Positions 8,682 to 18,072 are shown, counted from the first letter of the stretch. The stretch is 64,000 bases of DNA from Glycomyces sp. L485 (GCF_022548875.1 NZ_JAKZEW010000002.1:62898-126897); one strand, 5' to 3'. Notes: generated by a model not told the origin, from the letters alone. Translations and numbers: made by a program.

Positions 8682-9227
8682 TCAGGCGAGTTCGTCGACG
8701 ACGCGCTCCTTCGGGAGGGTGAGGCGCACGATCGGGTAGTCGCTGCCGTTCATCTCATGGGTGCTGCGCTCGCCGTCCCGGACGAAGCCGTACTGCTCGT
8801 AGAAGCGCAGGCCGACCTCGTTGCTGTCCAGAACCCACACGCGGATCGGGGAGAGTGCGAACTCATTGAGCGCCTTGTGGGCCTCGCGCATGAGCGCGCG
8901 GCCGACTCCCTTGCCCCAGCGGTCGGGGTGGACGTAGAGCATCCAGACCTCGCCGGGCGAGCCCGGCGAGGTCTCGTCTTTCGTCGATTCCCTGGTGTCC
9001 CGGCCGACTGTGACGGAACCGATCACGTCGGGACCGCGCTCGGCCACCAACGTGAGCCAGAACGGAGGCGGGGAACTCAGGTTCATCACGAACGCTTCGG
9101 AGGGTTCGTCGCTGAGCCCGGCGAGCACGTTGTCGTCGATGAGGCCGCTGTAGGCGGCGCGCCAGGACGCGTTCTTGACATGCACGATCTCGTCTGCGTC
9201 TGCGGGCCCGGCTGTTCGGATCTTCAT
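8682..9227 (-). CDS. GNAT family N-acetyltransferase
   Basis: 181-aa acetyl-CoA-dependent acyltransferase. It shows the N-terminal IRTAGPADADEIVHV start, then a long segment to strand 4 VWMLYVHPDRWGKGVGRALM. There the acetyl-CoA pyrophosphate loop R/Q-x-x-G-x-G/A appears as RWGKGVG. LDSNEVGLRFYEQYGFVRDG is the typical C-terminal part. Start ATG 9227; a TTG at 9236 would add three residues. Acceptor substrate unknown. Confidence 0.85.
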   Translation of the reverse strand: MKIRTAGPADADEIVHVKNASWRAAYSGLIDDNVLAGLSDEPSEAFVMNLSSPPPFWLTLVAERGPDVIGSVTVGRDTRESTKDETSPGSPGEVWMLYVHPDRWGKGVGRALMREAHKALNEFALSPIRVWVLDSNEVGLRFYEQYGFVRDGERSTHEMNGSDYPIVRLTLPKERVVDELA

Positions 9228-9314
9228 GTCTACCAACCGTGCCTGAAGGTCAATAAGAAAGCAACCACTAATTCGGATAGAATTTCGCCTGCACTCCGGT
9301 TGTGCATGAAGCGT

Positions 9315-10292
9315 CTAGGAGACAGGGGATTCCAAGAGTTTCAGGATCTGCGAGTCGGCGTCGACCTCGGCGTTCAATCCGATCGGCATCGGCAGATTCG
9401 GTCCAGTGTGGCCGAATTCGACGCCGCCGAGAATCGGGAGGTCGTGGTCGGCGAGAACGTCGAGGACGACCTCGCTGACCGTCGCCGGCCCGTACTTCTC
9501 GGGCGGGCCGTGCAAGTCGGTGGGGATGCCGACGACCATCGCGCCGACGCGGTCGAAGACGCCCTGCAATCGGAGGCTGTGCAGGTCGTTCCAGATGTGG
9601 CCGATATTGCGACCCACGTCCTCCCAGAAGAGGATCGCACCGTCGAACGCCTCGGGAGGCAGGGCGTACGGAGTCGCCTGGAGGCGGACGAGCCTGTCGA
9701 GCAGGCCGCCGACGAGGCGGCCGGTGGCCCGGCCGGGCTTCCATGTCTCCCACTGTTCGTCGGCGGGCAGGTCGATCTCGGTGATCTCGCCGGTGAGCAG
9801 GCCGCGGAGGATCTCCCGGACTCGGCCGCGGCGCTCGGGAGTCGACGCCTCCTCCCAGAAGTTCCCGAGACCGGGCGCGAAGTCGGCGTGCATTCCGATG
9901 AGTCCGGTCTGGGAGTGGAGGGCGAGGTGCAGGGCGGTGATGTCGGAGAAGCCGAGCAGCGGCTTGGGGTCGGCTCTGACGGCGTCGTAGTCAAGGCGGT
10001 CGATGTAGCCGGTGGTGGCGTTGCCGCCGGCGAAAGGGACGATGGCGCGGACATCGGGGTCGGCCAGCAGCTCGTTGATCTCGGCAGACTGCTCGGCCGG
10101 GGGCGCGGAGCGCCAGAAGCGCCTGGAGGCGGACTCGACGAGCTTCGAGACGCGGACGTCGAATCCCATGTCCTCGATGGCGGCGATCCCCGAGTCCAGC
10201 TCGTCGCGGCGGCCGGGGAGGAACGGTCCGGAGGGAGCGGCGATGACGACGGTGTCGCCCGGGTGGAGTCGCCTGGGCCGAAGCGGTTGCAT
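9315..10292 (-). CDS. S66 family peptidase (LD-carboxypeptidase/MccF-like)
   Basis: 325-aa cytoplasmic serine peptidase. Landmarks: LHPGDTVVIAAPSGPF at the start, VPFAGGNATTGYID, the nucleophile in LGFSDITALH, the Glu in ILFWEDVGRN, and the His in EFGHTGPNLPMPIG. These give the Ser-Glu-His triad of the LD-carboxypeptidase A and MccF families. It may cleave L,D-bonds of recycled muropeptides or detoxify microcin-C-like compounds. Start ATG 10292 is chosen because GGAGG lies 8 bases upstream. A longer frame exists but has no such signal. Confidence 0.85.
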   Translation of the reverse strand: MQPLRPRRLHPGDTVVIAAPSGPFLPGRRDELDSGIAAIEDMGFDVRVSKLVESASRRFWRSAPPAEQSAEINELLADPDVRAIVPFAGGNATTGYIDRLDYDAVRADPKPLLGFSDITALHLALHSQTGLIGMHADFAPGLGNFWEEASTPERRGRVREILRGLLTGEITEIDLPADEQWETWKPGRATGRLVGGLLDRLVRLQATPYALPPEAFDGAILFWEDVGRNIGHIWNDLHSLRLQGVFDRVGAMVVGIPTDLHGPPEKYGPATVSEVVLDVLADHDLPILGGVEFGHTGPNLPMPIGLNAEVDADSQILKLLESPVS

Positions 10293-10674
10293 TGCGTCTA
10301 CCTCCAGAGCGTGTGCCGGAACCGAGACCAGCCTACGGCCGGACCGGTTCCGGCACAAGACGCGAGGCGAACGCCGGCCGCTTTGAGCGCGGGAGCGACT
10401 TGCTCTAGTTGAAGGGCAGTTGAGGGATCGGGATCCAGAACGGATCTCCCGAGAGCGTGCGGTCGTCGATGGACATGCGATGACCGTGGGCGCGGCGAAG
10501 GCGAGCCCCGCCGCGGTGACCAGCGCGTCGGGGCGGCGTGGCGGGGTGCGGGTGTCTTCTCGCCGAGGGGAGACCCGTGCTCATGGAGCACGTGGACCGC
10601 GAGCGTGGCAAGAGCTCGAACGGCTCGCGTCGTTCGGCTTGCACATTCACCCATCCGTAACGAGGATGTGACGG
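10293..10674. other. intergenic region, divergent promoters expected
   Basis: 382 bases between the divergent S66 and GH92 genes. An antisense frame ends in SGDPFWIPIPQLPFN, but its upstream part is low-complexity and Arg-rich, so I do not call a gene. Promoters for both neighbours must lie here; none is obvious. Confidence 0.35.
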
Positions 10675-12951
10675 ATGAACCTTAATATCGGTCACATCCT
10701 GGAGTCAGTAGATCCCTTCATCGGGACCGCAGCGACCGAACTGCCGGCGGCGAGAGGCCTCGCGGCCTCATGGTGGTGGCCGAAAGCGCAGGTGGGCAAC
10801 ACCCACCCCGGCGCCTGCCATCCACTCGGCATGGTCTCGGCCTGCGCCTGCTCCGGGGCCTACCCCACCGGATACGGCCGCTACGGCATCAGCACCGAGG
10901 GCGCCCCCGAGCCGATCTACGACGACTACCTCGCCTCCGGGTTCACCCACTTCCAGCAGTCCGGCACCGGCGCGATCCGCAAGTACTACAACTACTTCCG
11001 CGTCACCCCTATGGTCGAGCCGCTCGACGCGCTAGGCACCCGGTGGCGGCTCCACGACGAGGTCGCCGAACCCGGCTACTACGCCGCCACCCTCGACACA
11101 GGCATCCGCTGCGAGCTCACCGTCGGCGCCAAGACCGCCGTCCACCGCTATACCTTTCCGGCCTCGGCTTCGGCCCGTGTCGTCCTCGATTTCTCTTACG
11201 GCGGCCTTGCCATCGAGCACGGCGGCACGGTGCCGCTCCGCGCCGAGATGCAGAGCCTCGGCCACGGCCGCGCCCAGGGCACGGTCGTCATGGAGGGCGT
11301 CCCGATCTCTGTCTACATCAAGTCCGACACGCCCGGCTGGCGCCAACTGTGCTGGTACGACCGACGCCGCGTCGACGGCGGCACCCGCCTCGACTTCGAC
11401 TACATCCGACGCACCACCCTGCGGCCCTTCGGCCTGATGTTCATGGGCCCCACCGAACCCGGCCAGGCCATCGAGTTGCGCATGGGCTTCTCCCTGCGCG
11501 GATGCGAGCAGGCCAGGAGGAACCTCGAAGAGGGGACGCCCGAGCCGGCCACGTTCGACGCCCGCCGCGAGCGTACGGCCGAAGCGTGGAACGAGTACTT
11601 CGACCAGATCAGAGTGGACGGCGGCACCCCCGAGCGGCGCACCGTGTTCGCCACGAGCGTCTACCACTCGCTCATCAAGCCGTGCTTCGCCGAGGACGAG
11701 AGCCCCTTCTGGCCCTCCGACGGCCCGTTCGTCTTCGACATCTCGACGATGTGGGACATGTACAAGACCCAGTTTCCGCTGCTCACGGCACTGTCGCCGA
11801 CGATGGGCGCCGAGATGCTCGAATCGCTCGTCCGCATCTGCGAGGAGGAGGGCAACCTCCCCATCGGCTACCGCATGGCCCGCGGCTCCGACCGGTTCTT
11901 CCGCCAGGCAAGCGCCCTCGCCCACACCGCCCTCGCCGACGGCTACCGGCTGGGCCTGCCCGGTGTGGACTGGGACTGGGCGCTCGTGCACATGGTCGAC
12001 GACCTTCGCCGCGGCTTCGGCGAGGACTTCTACGAGCGCGGCATCGTCCATCCCATCAGCCACACTCTCGACCTCGCCTGCGGCTACCACTGCGCGGCGC
12101 AGGTCGCGCGCGGCCTCGGCGACGAGAAGCTCGCCGGGTTTCTGGAGGAGAAGGCTCGCAACTGGATCAACGCGTTCGACCCTTCCAACGGCCTGCTCAA
12201 GGACTCCTCGTTCTATGAGGGCGGCCGCTGGAACTACTCGTTCCGGCTACTGCACGACATGGCCGCGCGCATCGGCCTCGCCGGAGGCGACACCGAGTTC
12301 ACGGCCATGCTCGACCGCTTCTTCGGTTTCGGCGCCCCGCCGGTCACGCAGCTCGGGACGCCGCCGTTCGGCACGGAGCTGTCGATCGGCGGCGACCTCA
12401 ACCGATTCGAAGGGCTCAACAACGAGCCGGACATGGAAGCGCCCTGGGCCTACCACTACGCGGGCCGTCCTGACAGGACTGCCGAAGTCGTGCATGCGGC
12501 CTTGGCCTACCAGTTCGGAACAGGTCGCGGGGGCTTGCCGGGCAACGACGACTCGGGCGGGCTCAGCTCCTGGTACGTGTGGGCCTCGCTGGGGCTGTTC
12601 CCCGTCGCCGGGCAGAACCTGTTCCTGGTCAACGCCCCGGCGTTCGCGGGCGCGGCGCTGCGGTTCGGCGGGAACGAGTTCGAGATCGCCACGACCGGGC
12701 ACGTCGAGTCCGGGATCGGCGACGACGCCGAGGGCTCCTCGCCGCGCTACGTGCAGAGCGCCCGCTTCAACGGCCGTCCACTGGAGCACGGCTACATCAC
12801 CGGGAACCAGCTGCACGGCGGTGGAACGCTGGAGATCGAGCTGGGTCCCGAACCTTCCGACTGGGCGACGAAGACGCGCCCTCCGTCCGTCTCCGACCGA
12901 CCCGACGACGCTCGGGGCGGTGGGACCCGCTTCCAGGAGTTCCTGCTATGA
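10675..12951 (+). CDS. GH92 family glycoside hydrolase (alpha-mannosidase type)
   Basis: 758 aa with no signal peptide, so probably cytoplasmic. GH92 enzymes are Ca-dependent exo-alpha-mannosidases. Hallmarks: SVDPFIGT at the start, VGNTHPGACHPLGMV, YDDYLASGFTHFQQSGTG, FDISTMWDMYKTQFPL, then LNNEPDMEAPWAYHYAG and GNDDSGGLSSWYVWASLGLF. These last two carry the family's Glu/Asp catalytic and Ca sites. The stop overlaps the start of a GT4 glycosyltransferase (ATGA), so the two are co-translated. Together they suggest turnover and synthesis of a mannose-containing glycan. Confidence 0.85.
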   Translation: MNLNIGHILESVDPFIGTAATELPAARGLAASWWWPKAQVGNTHPGACHPLGMVSACACSGAYPTGYGRYGISTEGAPEPIYDDYLASGFTHFQQSGTGAIRKYYNYFRVTPMVEPLDALGTRWRLHDEVAEPGYYAATLDTGIRCELTVGAKTAVHRYTFPASASARVVLDFSYGGLAIEHGGTVPLRAEMQSLGHGRAQGTVVMEGVPISVYIKSDTPGWRQLCWYDRRRVDGGTRLDFDYIRRTTLRPFGLMFMGPTEPGQAIELRMGFSLRGCEQARRNLEEGTPEPATFDARRERTAEAWNEYFDQIRVDGGTPERRTVFATSVYHSLIKPCFAEDESPFWPSDGPFVFDISTMWDMYKTQFPLLTALSPTMGAEMLESLVRICEEEGNLPIGYRMARGSDRFFRQASALAHTALADGYRLGLPGVDWDWALVHMVDDLRRGFGEDFYERGIVHPISHTLDLACGYHCAAQVARGLGDEKLAGFLEEKARNWINAFDPSNGLLKDSSFYEGGRWNYSFRLLHDMAARIGLAGGDTEFTAMLDRFFGFGAPPVTQLGTPPFGTELSIGGDLNRFEGLNNEPDMEAPWAYHYAGRPDRTAEVVHAALAYQFGTGRGGLPGNDDSGGLSSWYVWASLGLFPVAGQNLFLVNAPAFAGAALRFGGNEFEIATTGHVESGIGDDAEGSSPRYVQSARFNGRPLEHGYITGNQLHGGGTLEIELGPEPSDWATKTRPPSVSDRPDDARGGGTRFQEFLL

Positions 12952-14243
12952 AGCTGATCCAGCCGGCGAGCCGACGGCTCGTCATCGTCGTCCGCGCCGA
13001 CCCGGTCGTCTGCGGCCACGCCACCGAGGCCCGCAACCTCGCCGAAGTCGCCCTCGCCAGGGGCTTCGACGACGTGCGGATCGTGTCGTGGCCGATCCCC
13101 GCGCTCCAGGCCGCGGGCCTGCCGCTCAAACCGCTCGACGCGCTCGTGCCGTACTCGGAGGGCATCACCGTCGAACGGCCCGAACCGGTCGGCGACTACC
13201 GAGTCCCGGACGGGCGGTTCCTGCTCGGGCTGTCGGGGCGGCTGTTCGAGCTGTTCACCGACGGGGTGCCGACGGTGTGCATGTCGATGTACCTGACGCC
13301 GCATGCGAACGTCGTCGCCGAGGCGATGCGGTCGGTCCGCGACGCCGGGCTCGGCTCGCAGGTGACGACGATCGCCGAGGCGGTCGGCTCGGACATCACC
13401 AACGTGGTGCGCGGCTGCATCGCCGACGGCCGGGTCGGCGCGGCCGCGTCGCTGTTCACCACGTACCTGGCGAGCGACCGGTGCGTGGCGGTCTCGGAGT
13501 ACACGAAGGACCTCATCGCCTCCTCGGCGCGCGAGGTGGACCTGGCGTGCGGGACGCGCTTCGCCGACGAGGTCGAGCGGCGCGTCGCGGTCAGCTACCC
13601 GGCCGTGGACTCCTCGATCTACCTCGACCTCACCGATGAGCAGGTCGACGCGGCGCTGCGGCGCCGCGGCCTGGAGCGCGACGGGTACATCCTGTTCTTG
13701 TCGCGCGTGGCGGCCGCGAAGGGCGCCGACGACCTCGTCGCCGGGTGGCGCGCCTCGGCCGCCGCGGCGACGCACAAGCTGGTGATCGCCGGAACCGGCC
13801 CGGCTTTGGCCGACGTGCGGGCCGAGGCCGCCGGCGATGAGCGGATCGTGTTCCTCACCGACGTCGGCGACGAGGAGAAGCCGCTGCTGATGAACGGCTG
13901 CGCCGCGTACGCGCTGCCGTCCAAGCCGCGGCCGGAGTTCGTCGAGACGTTCGGGATCGCGCTGGTCGAGAAGATGCTCGCCGGCGGCGGCCCGGTCATC
14001 ACCACCCGCACCGGCGGCATCCCCGAGGCGGTGGGCGACACGGCGATCGAGGTGGCGCCGTCCGACCGACCCGGACTGGCCGCGGCGATCGACGCGGCCC
14101 TGGCGATGAGCCCGGACGAGCGCGAACAGGCCGCGGACCGGGCCAGGCGCCACGCGATGAGGTTCGACCGCATCAGCGTCTTCGACGGCCTCTTCGCCGA
14201 CCTTCCCACGACCGACGCCGTCCCCTCGATTTCACAGTTCTAG
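12948..14243 (+). CDS. GT4 family glycosyltransferase
   Basis: 431-aa GT-B-fold glycosyltransferase. The N-terminal half (RLVIVVRADPVVCGHATEAR) is the acceptor domain. The C-terminal donor domain opens with GYILFLSRVAAAKGADDLV. It contains the GT4 EX7E motif as ETFGIALVE and the GGIPEAVG loop. The start ATG overlaps the GH92 stop. Sugar donor not evident; GDP- or UDP-linked hexoses are usual. Confidence 0.8.
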   Translation: MKLIQPASRRLVIVVRADPVVCGHATEARNLAEVALARGFDDVRIVSWPIPALQAAGLPLKPLDALVPYSEGITVERPEPVGDYRVPDGRFLLGLSGRLFELFTDGVPTVCMSMYLTPHANVVAEAMRSVRDAGLGSQVTTIAEAVGSDITNVVRGCIADGRVGAAASLFTTYLASDRCVAVSEYTKDLIASSAREVDLACGTRFADEVERRVAVSYPAVDSSIYLDLTDEQVDAALRRRGLERDGYILFLSRVAAAKGADDLVAGWRASAAAATHKLVIAGTGPALADVRAEAAGDERIVFLTDVGDEEKPLLMNGCAAYALPSKPRPEFVETFGIALVEKMLAGGGPVITTRTGGIPEAVGDTAIEVAPSDRPGLAAAIDAALAMSPDEREQAADRARRHAMRFDRISVFDGLFADLPTTDAVPSISQF

Positions 14244-14524
14244 CTTCTCTGACCTGCGGCTGAGCAAGTTCCCAAAATTCTTTCGAAATCGCGGCAACCT
14301 TCGAGCGCTCGGCGGCAACTACATGTCGGTGCGGCAACCCGGCTCCGTCGCACCTACAAACAACCAGGCCCAAATATGGAGAGGCATGCATGTCTTCACC
14401 TCGCGTCGCGCGTGCCGCGCAATCTCGGCCCCGGCCGGGAGTACACGCGCATCGGGGGACCGTCGGGTCACGGCCCGCGGTCGGACTCCCGGCCGAAAGG
14501 CTGGACGCGAGGGGCCGCTGACGG

Positions 14525-14577
14525 TATCAGCGCAGGTAGGGCGGGCGCAAGTGGCGCCCGCCCTACCTGCGCTGATA
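14525..14577. repeat. perfect 24-bp inverted repeat, 5-base loop
   Basis: The arms at 14525-14548 and 14554-14577 are exactly reverse-complementary over 24 bases. They begin TATCAGCGCAGGTAGG and are separated by AAGTG. The structure lies 42 bases upstream of the sigma factor start and 281 bases after the GT4 stop. It could be a terminator of the GH92-GT4 operon, a transcript leader structure for the sigma factor, or a mobile-element end. The stretch from 14244 to 14619 holds no gene. Confidence 0.9.
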
Positions 14578-14619
14578 AACTCCGCCTCCCCGATACCTAC
14601 CCGCACAGGGAGGGCCCCG

Positions 14620-15171
14620 TTGTACGTCCCCGCCTCGCCCGGAGAAGACGCCTTCCGCGCCTTCTTCGAACGGCACCATGCCGAACTGGCACGGTTCGCG
14701 TGGATGCTCATCGGTGAGCGCGCGGCGGCGGAGGACATCGCGGCCGACGCGATGCTCGCAGTGTGGCGACAGTGGAGCGACGTCGAGCGCTCCGCTTCGG
14801 GGATCGCCTACGCTCGCGGCATCGTCGCCAACCTGGCCAAGAGCAGGATCCGCTCCGCTGTGAGGGAACGCCGCCGGAACGCCGCGTTCTGGCTGCGCCC
14901 GAACGAGACGGTCAGCGAACCGAACATGGCGGCCGTGGTGGACGTGCGCCGAGCCCTGGACCGCCTGCCGTTCCGCAAACGCGCCTGCGTAGTGCTGCGG
15001 CACTCGCTCGACCTGTCCGAGCACGAGACGGCCGAGGCCCTCGGGATCTCGGTCGGGACGGTGAAGAGCCAGACCTCCAAGGGCCTGGCCGAGCTGCGAC
15101 GGCTCCTGGCGCCGGCGAACGGGAAGGAGGGTACCGCGTGGGCGACCATACGGAACGGGATACAGCTATGA
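14620..15171 (+). CDS. SigE-type ECF RNA polymerase sigma factor
   Basis: 183 aa. Sigma-2 region: FRAFFERHHAELARFAWMLI through AAEDIAADAMLAVWRQW. Sigma-4 region: RRALDRLPFRKRACVVLRHS, then SEHETAEALGISVGTVKSQT and SKGLAELRRLL. It lacks additional domains, as in the actinobacterial SigE subfamily. Start TTG 14620 with AGGGAGGG five bases upstream; the open frame continues further left but crosses the large hairpin. The stop overlaps the next gene's ATG, which points to a sigma/partner pair. Confidence 0.85.
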   Translation: MYVPASPGEDAFRAFFERHHAELARFAWMLIGERAAAEDIAADAMLAVWRQWSDVERSASGIAYARGIVANLAKSRIRSAVRERRRNAAFWLRPNETVSEPNMAAVVDVRRALDRLPFRKRACVVLRHSLDLSEHETAEALGISVGTVKSQTSKGLAELRRLLAPANGKEGTAWATIRNGIQL

Positions 15172-15878
15172 ACGACGATCTGCCCGGCCGTCTGCGGGTG
15201 ACCGCCGAGGAATTCCGGCCCGACTCGGAACGCATGTGGGAGCGGGTCGCCTCCGGCATGGACCGCTCCGGGACCGTCGCGTCCGAGCCGGCCCGCAGGG
15301 GCTTTCGCATCCCGCATCTGGCGATCGCCACCGGCGTCGCGGTAGTGCTCATCGCCGCGGTCGTGGCCGTCGGCTACGGGCCCGGCCTGGTCCGGCCGAC
15401 GACGCCCGCGCCCGGATCGACCGGCTCGGACTCGGAGACGGGCGCGCCGGCGGTCGGCCACGATCGGCCCGAAGCGGTCGACGATCTCGACTTCCTGTCG
15501 GCCGGCGCCGCGGTCAACGACGACACCGACAACGCCTACTGGTCCCAGGCAGAGCTGACCTTGGACACCGAGGAGCCACTCACCGAGCTGACCGTGGAGC
15601 TGTACGTCGTCGTCGGTGAAGACGTCGAGACGACCGGCTCCTGGACGACCGCCGAGCACTACTTCGGCATGCCCGACGTCTACGAGGACGACGGCTACCT
15701 CGTCTACCGGTGGACGCTGCGCGAGGACGAGACCGTCGAACCGGGTGAGTACGTCTTGGCGGGGCAGCACAACCACGGCGACGGCGCCAGGGACACGGGC
15801 GGCGACTACTACGTGTTCGAGGCCTCCGCCGATTCCGGCGAGGGCACCGTCATCGGCCACTTCCCGCCGCAGGACTAG
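15168..15878 (+). CDS. single-pass membrane protein, probable sigma partner
   Basis: 236 aa. Cytoplasmic N-terminus of about 45 residues (LRVTAEEFRPDSERMWERVA), one membrane helix (HLAIATGVAVVLIAAVVAVG), then an acidic extracellular domain with beta-rich blocks (SQAELTLDTEEPLTELTVEL, VEPGEYVLAGQHNHGDG). Coupled to the SigE-type gene by ATGA. By position it could act as an anti-sigma factor or be the sensor for the system, but no zinc HxxxCxxC motif is present. Its TAG stop shares a CTAG with the convergent deacetylase stop. Confidence 0.7.
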   Translation: MNDDLPGRLRVTAEEFRPDSERMWERVASGMDRSGTVASEPARRGFRIPHLAIATGVAVVLIAAVVAVGYGPGLVRPTTPAPGSTGSDSETGAPAVGHDRPEAVDDLDFLSAGAAVNDDTDNAYWSQAELTLDTEEPLTELTVELYVVVGEDVETTGSWTTAEHYFGMPDVYEDDGYLVYRWTLREDETVEPGEYVLAGQHNHGDGARDTGGDYYVFEASADSGEGTVIGHFPPQD

Positions 15879-16603
15879 AAGGAGACGAGCTCGAACGTGG
15901 CCGCGTAACGCGTGCCGAAACGCTCGCCGCCCATCGCCGCGAAAGCCGTGAGGAGTTCGCGGGCGTAGGTCTCCGGGTCGGTGTCGCTGAGCGCCGAGAT
16001 GTACGCGCGGTGCTCGACGAGCGAGGCTATGCCGATCTCCATCGTCGCGGTCGTGTCCACCGCGTGCGACGCCTCCGGCGAACCGAACAGGGCCGCCCAG
16101 CGCACCCCCGGCCACGGTTCAAGCCCCTGTTCGAGCAGGTCGGTGTGGATCCAGCGATTCCCGGCGTCGTTCACGGCGTCCAGCACCGACTCGCCGACGG
16201 CTCGGTGGTCGGCCGAGTTCCAGCCGCCGGGCTGGAAGTTCTCACGGGGGTTGAGCGTGACCACCAGCTCGGGCCGGTGCCGGCGGATCGCGGCGGCCAG
16301 GTCGCGGCGCAGCGGCACCCCGGCCTCGACGACGCCGTCGCGGTGGTCGAGGAACTCCACGGAGCCGACGCCGACGACCTCGGCGCTGGCGCGCTGCTCG
16401 GCCTCGCGCAGCGGCGCGCACTCGTCGGGCGGGATCGTGTCGATGCCCGCCTCGCCGCGAGTGACCATGAGGTAGGCGACCTCGCGGCCCCCCGCGGTCC
16501 ATGCGGCGACCGCGGCGGCGGCGCCGTACTCCATGTCGTCGGGGTGGGCCACAATGGCGAGCGCCCGGGTCCAGTCCGTCGGCATCTCGAGGAGTTCGCC
16601 CAT
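15875..16603 (-). CDS. PIG-L/LmbE family deacetylase (MshB-like)
   Basis: 242-aa zinc-dependent N-acetylglucosaminyl deacetylase-like enzyme. Zinc and catalytic motif AHPDDMEYG near residue 19, with the third metal His in SADHRAVGESV, and the family pattern VTRGEAGID. Members make mycothiol intermediates, lincomycin or GPI precursors, or process mycothiol conjugates (Mca). Start ATG 16603. Its stop overlaps the stop of the convergent gene by 4 bases. Confidence 0.8.
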   Translation of the reverse strand: MGELLEMPTDWTRALAIVAHPDDMEYGAAAAVAAWTAGGREVAYLMVTRGEAGIDTIPPDECAPLREAEQRASAEVVGVGSVEFLDHRDGVVEAGVPLRRDLAAAIRRHRPELVVTLNPRENFQPGGWNSADHRAVGESVLDAVNDAGNRWIHTDLLEQGLEPWPGVRWAALFGSPEASHAVDTTATMEIGIASLVEHRAYISALSDTDPETYARELLTAFAAMGGERFGTRYAATFELVSF

Positions 16604-16732
16604 GAGCCCAGTATGCGCCTCGGCCGCCGGAATCGAAGGCCCCTCCCCGCGTTCCATCACGCGGGAGGCAGCCGTGGGCCCTCACTCTGGAGTTCGTTCA
16701 CATGGCCGTCGAGCCCGGTCGGAGTCGCCGCA

Positions 16733-17308
16733 TCACCCCATCAGGAGGTGCGGGGCGAGGGCGACGGCGATGAACCTGATCGACCGTCCAAGTAGGCAGA
16801 CGAGGACGAACGCAGGCGCGCTGATCCGGGTGTAGGCGGTGTAGATGCAGGTCGCCAGCAATGGAGGTAGCCCCGTCACCGCGCTGAGGAACAGGATCGG
16901 CACGGTCAGGGCGGGCCGGTCGAGCAGGGCCGTGAGTTTTCCGGCGGCGGCGCCGATCGGCTCGGCCAGGCCTCGCCACCGTGCGCCGGCCGCCGTCCTG
17001 GATCGGGTACTCACCGGATCCTGCGGTTCACCGGAGGAGTCCTCGATCCGACCGGCCGGTTCCCGGTGGCGGCGGCGGCCGGCGGCATGGGCCCACTGCC
17101 GAAGCCGAGTCGACCGCAGGGCACCGCGGGTGCCGAGGAAGAAGACGGTCTTGCCGGCGGTCTGGCCCAGCGCCGCGGCGATGCCCAGCCCCACGGGGCC
17201 GTGTCCGGTGGTGGCTGCCAGCCCGATCAGATACGGCTCGACGGGCGTCACCGGCAGGAACGCCGATACCAGTCCGGTGAGGCAGGTGAGGAGATAGGCG
17301 GCGATCAC
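16733..17308 (-). CDS. VTT/YqaA-like membrane protein
   Basis: 191-aa membrane protein of the DedA/VTT type. It has an N-terminal re-entrant/helix block (PVEPYLIGLAATTGHGPVGL, then GIAAALGQTAGKTVFFLGTR), a basic cytoplasmic loop, then PALTVPILFLSAVTGLPPLL and a final helix pair. The GTG start overlaps the stop of the CDP-alcohol transferase gene (GTGA). VTT proteins are linked to lipid scrambling and membrane homeostasis, which fits the phospholipid enzyme next to it. Confidence 0.7.
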   Translation of the reverse strand: MIAAYLLTCLTGLVSAFLPVTPVEPYLIGLAATTGHGPVGLGIAAALGQTAGKTVFFLGTRGALRSTRLRQWAHAAGRRRHREPAGRIEDSSGEPQDPVSTRSRTAAGARWRGLAEPIGAAAGKLTALLDRPALTVPILFLSAVTGLPPLLATCIYTAYTRISAPAFVLVCLLGRSIRFIAVALAPHLLMG

Positions 17309-18072
17309 GGGGCCTGCAACCGGGCCGAACGCAGACGTCCGACGACCACCAGCGATGCGGCCTTGACGCATGCGACCGCTAGGGCGAACGCCGCGGGCCA
17401 GAGTGGCGAGGGAGAGAGCAGCACCAGGACCACCAGGCCACCGGTGTTCAGCGCCTTGGCCGGCGGCGACCAGTTCCACCGGTGCACGCCGCGATGGATC
17501 TCATAGAAGTAGTTGGGGCTCACCACGGGCCAGTACAGGAAGGCGAGGCTGAGCATGCAGTCGAGCACCATGAACTGGACCAGGAAGATCGCCAGCGGCA
17601 GCGCCATGTCCGGGCGCAGTACCAGCAGCGCCGCCGCGCACATCGAAGTGCAGCCTCGATCGGCGACGATGTCCAGCACTGCGCCGGCTCGGGTCTCCTG
17701 GTCGAGCAGGCGCGCGAACAGGCCGTCCAGGATGTCGCCGATCCAATAGACCACGTAGGCGGCCACGGCCAGTGCGACGCCGGCTTCGGTGACCGCCAGT
17801 ACGGCCAAGATCATCGCGGCGACCGTGCGCACGATGGTGATCGTGTTGGGCACGTTGACCAGGGGAGATTCAGTCGCGAGTCTGATGCGGTCCTTCGGAG
17901 CCTGCTTCTCGGATGCCGAGGGAGGTTCGATGACGGCTCCTCCATCGATCAGTTTCGCGCTGTGCGGGGCCGGAGAGTACTTGACCTCCTTGGACAAGAA
18001 ACTACCAGGTTTGCATACTCGGTGTGCACCATGGATTCCGATGTGTACCGCACGAATGGTCCACAGGGTCAT
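17305..18072 (-). CDS. CDP-alcohol phosphatidyltransferase family protein
   Basis: About 255 aa, integral membrane. The catalytic CDP-AP motif is complete: DILDGLFAR followed, after eight residues, by GAVLDIVAD, giving D-x2-DG-x2-AR-x8-G-x3-D-x3-D. It transfers a phosphoalcohol from a CDP-activated donor to a second alcohol in phospholipid synthesis; the acceptor is not predictable. The start is uncertain: ATG 18072 is used, ATG 18129 is possible, and the conserved domain begins about 70 residues in. Coupled downstream to the VTT gene. Confidence 0.8.
   Translation of the reverse strand: MTLWTIRAVHIGIHGAHRVCKPGSFLSKEVKYSPAPHSAKLIDGGAVIEPPSASEKQAPKDRIRLATESPLVNVPNTITIVRTVAAMILAVLAVTEAGVALAVAAYVVYWIGDILDGLFARLLDQETRAGAVLDIVADRGCTSMCAAALLVLRPDMALPLAIFLVQFMVLDCMLSLAFLYWPVVSPNYFYEIHRGVHRWNWSPPAKALNTGGLVVLVLLSPSPLWPAAFALAVACVKAASLVVVGRLRSARLQAP

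Noticed and set aside
10405-10695. Minus-strand ORF of 96 codons between the S66 and GH92 genes
   Set aside because: Arg/Pro-rich shadow composition with no start signal; only the last ~15 codons look protein-like.
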